A stretch of 64,000 bases of DNA from Staphylococcus pseudoxylosus (lineage in GTDB: Bacteria; Bacillota; Bacilli; Staphylococcales; Staphylococcaceae): contig NZ_RCVN01000001.1 of the NCBI RefSeq assembly GCF_003697915.1, forward strand, positions 330,042 to 394,041, given 5' to 3'. Each line of letters begins with the position of its first letter. Within the stretch, counting starts at the first letter, position 1. The translations under genes and the position numbers were made by a program. Below, one piece after another: positions 63,991 to 64,000 of the stretch. The notes under the pieces were generated by a model. It was not told the origin of the DNA and made no database searches. It worked only from the letters and a program-made list of their open reading frames with translations.

Positions 63991-64000
63991 TTAATTATTA

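Overview
The window is chromosomal DNA of a Staphylococcus species that is probably not S. aureus. Low GC, strong GGAGG ribosome binding sites and the gene order pckA, menC-menE, tRNA array, hemGHE, traP, ecsAB, prsA, yhaMNO, airSR, fumC, trmL-queG and glnPQ match the staphylococcal core. The S. aureus nu-Sa-beta genes (spl, lukDE, bsa) are absent. Species is not resolvable by eye.

Layout. 1-5248: 3' part of pckA, a hydrolase/Nudix pair, yidD, and the menaquinone genes menE-menC. 5249-20570: an accessory region between menE and a tRNA-Ser gene. It looks built by repeated integration at the 3' end of that tRNA. Copies of the tRNA-derived core sit at 10971, 13833/13879, 14051 and 20571. An integrase remnant (13444-13821) precedes one copy and an intact integrase (19364-20428) the last. 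Cargo includes an MFS exporter, a secreted glycine-zipper protein convergent to a small membrane protein, a hydrophobic mini-peptide overlapping an HTH regulator, a convergent-RNA module, an SOS-box YolD orphan, an acetoin-reductase-like enzyme and an endolysin tail. The older stretch 5300-10970 holds a PepSY lipoprotein, a secreted possible MAP-domain protein, a GNAT, a YagU-like membrane protein, a short-chain dehydrogenase and decayed fragments.

20571-21281: eight tRNAs (Met-Asp-Phe-His-Gly-Asn-Glu-Ser in transcription order). 21660-31711: an RBBP9-like protein, heme genes hemE-hemH-hemG, traP, ecsA-ecsB, hit and prsA. 31898-39721: RNase YhaM, the SbcCD-like pair YhaN/YhaO, YheA/YheB-type proteins and a regulator like S. 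aureus SA1665. 40153-44431: purU and pflBA with two Rex-type boxes. 44652-49215: an envelope-related accessory stretch (lone TarG-like permease, then a SEDS-LCP-TSUP operon). 49491-62500: glutamate/dicarboxylate symporter, airSR, a pseudouridine synthase, fumC, small proteins, trmL, queG, glnPQ and a PfoR-type EIIC. 62766-64000: tRNA-Leu, panD and three tandem tRNA-Gly genes lacking the usual D-loop GG and T-loop TPsiC, like the tRNAs staphylococci use for the peptidoglycan pentaglycine bridge.

The core genes serve central metabolism (gluconeogenesis, menaquinone, heme, fumarate, formate), redox sensing (Rex sites, AirS), secretion and wall building. The most novel material is the tRNA-Ser accretion region, especially 14051-16150, followed by the envelope stretch at 44.6-49.2 kb. 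Two genes (secreted protein at 14319, pflB at 41409) appear to start at AUU and AUA codons.
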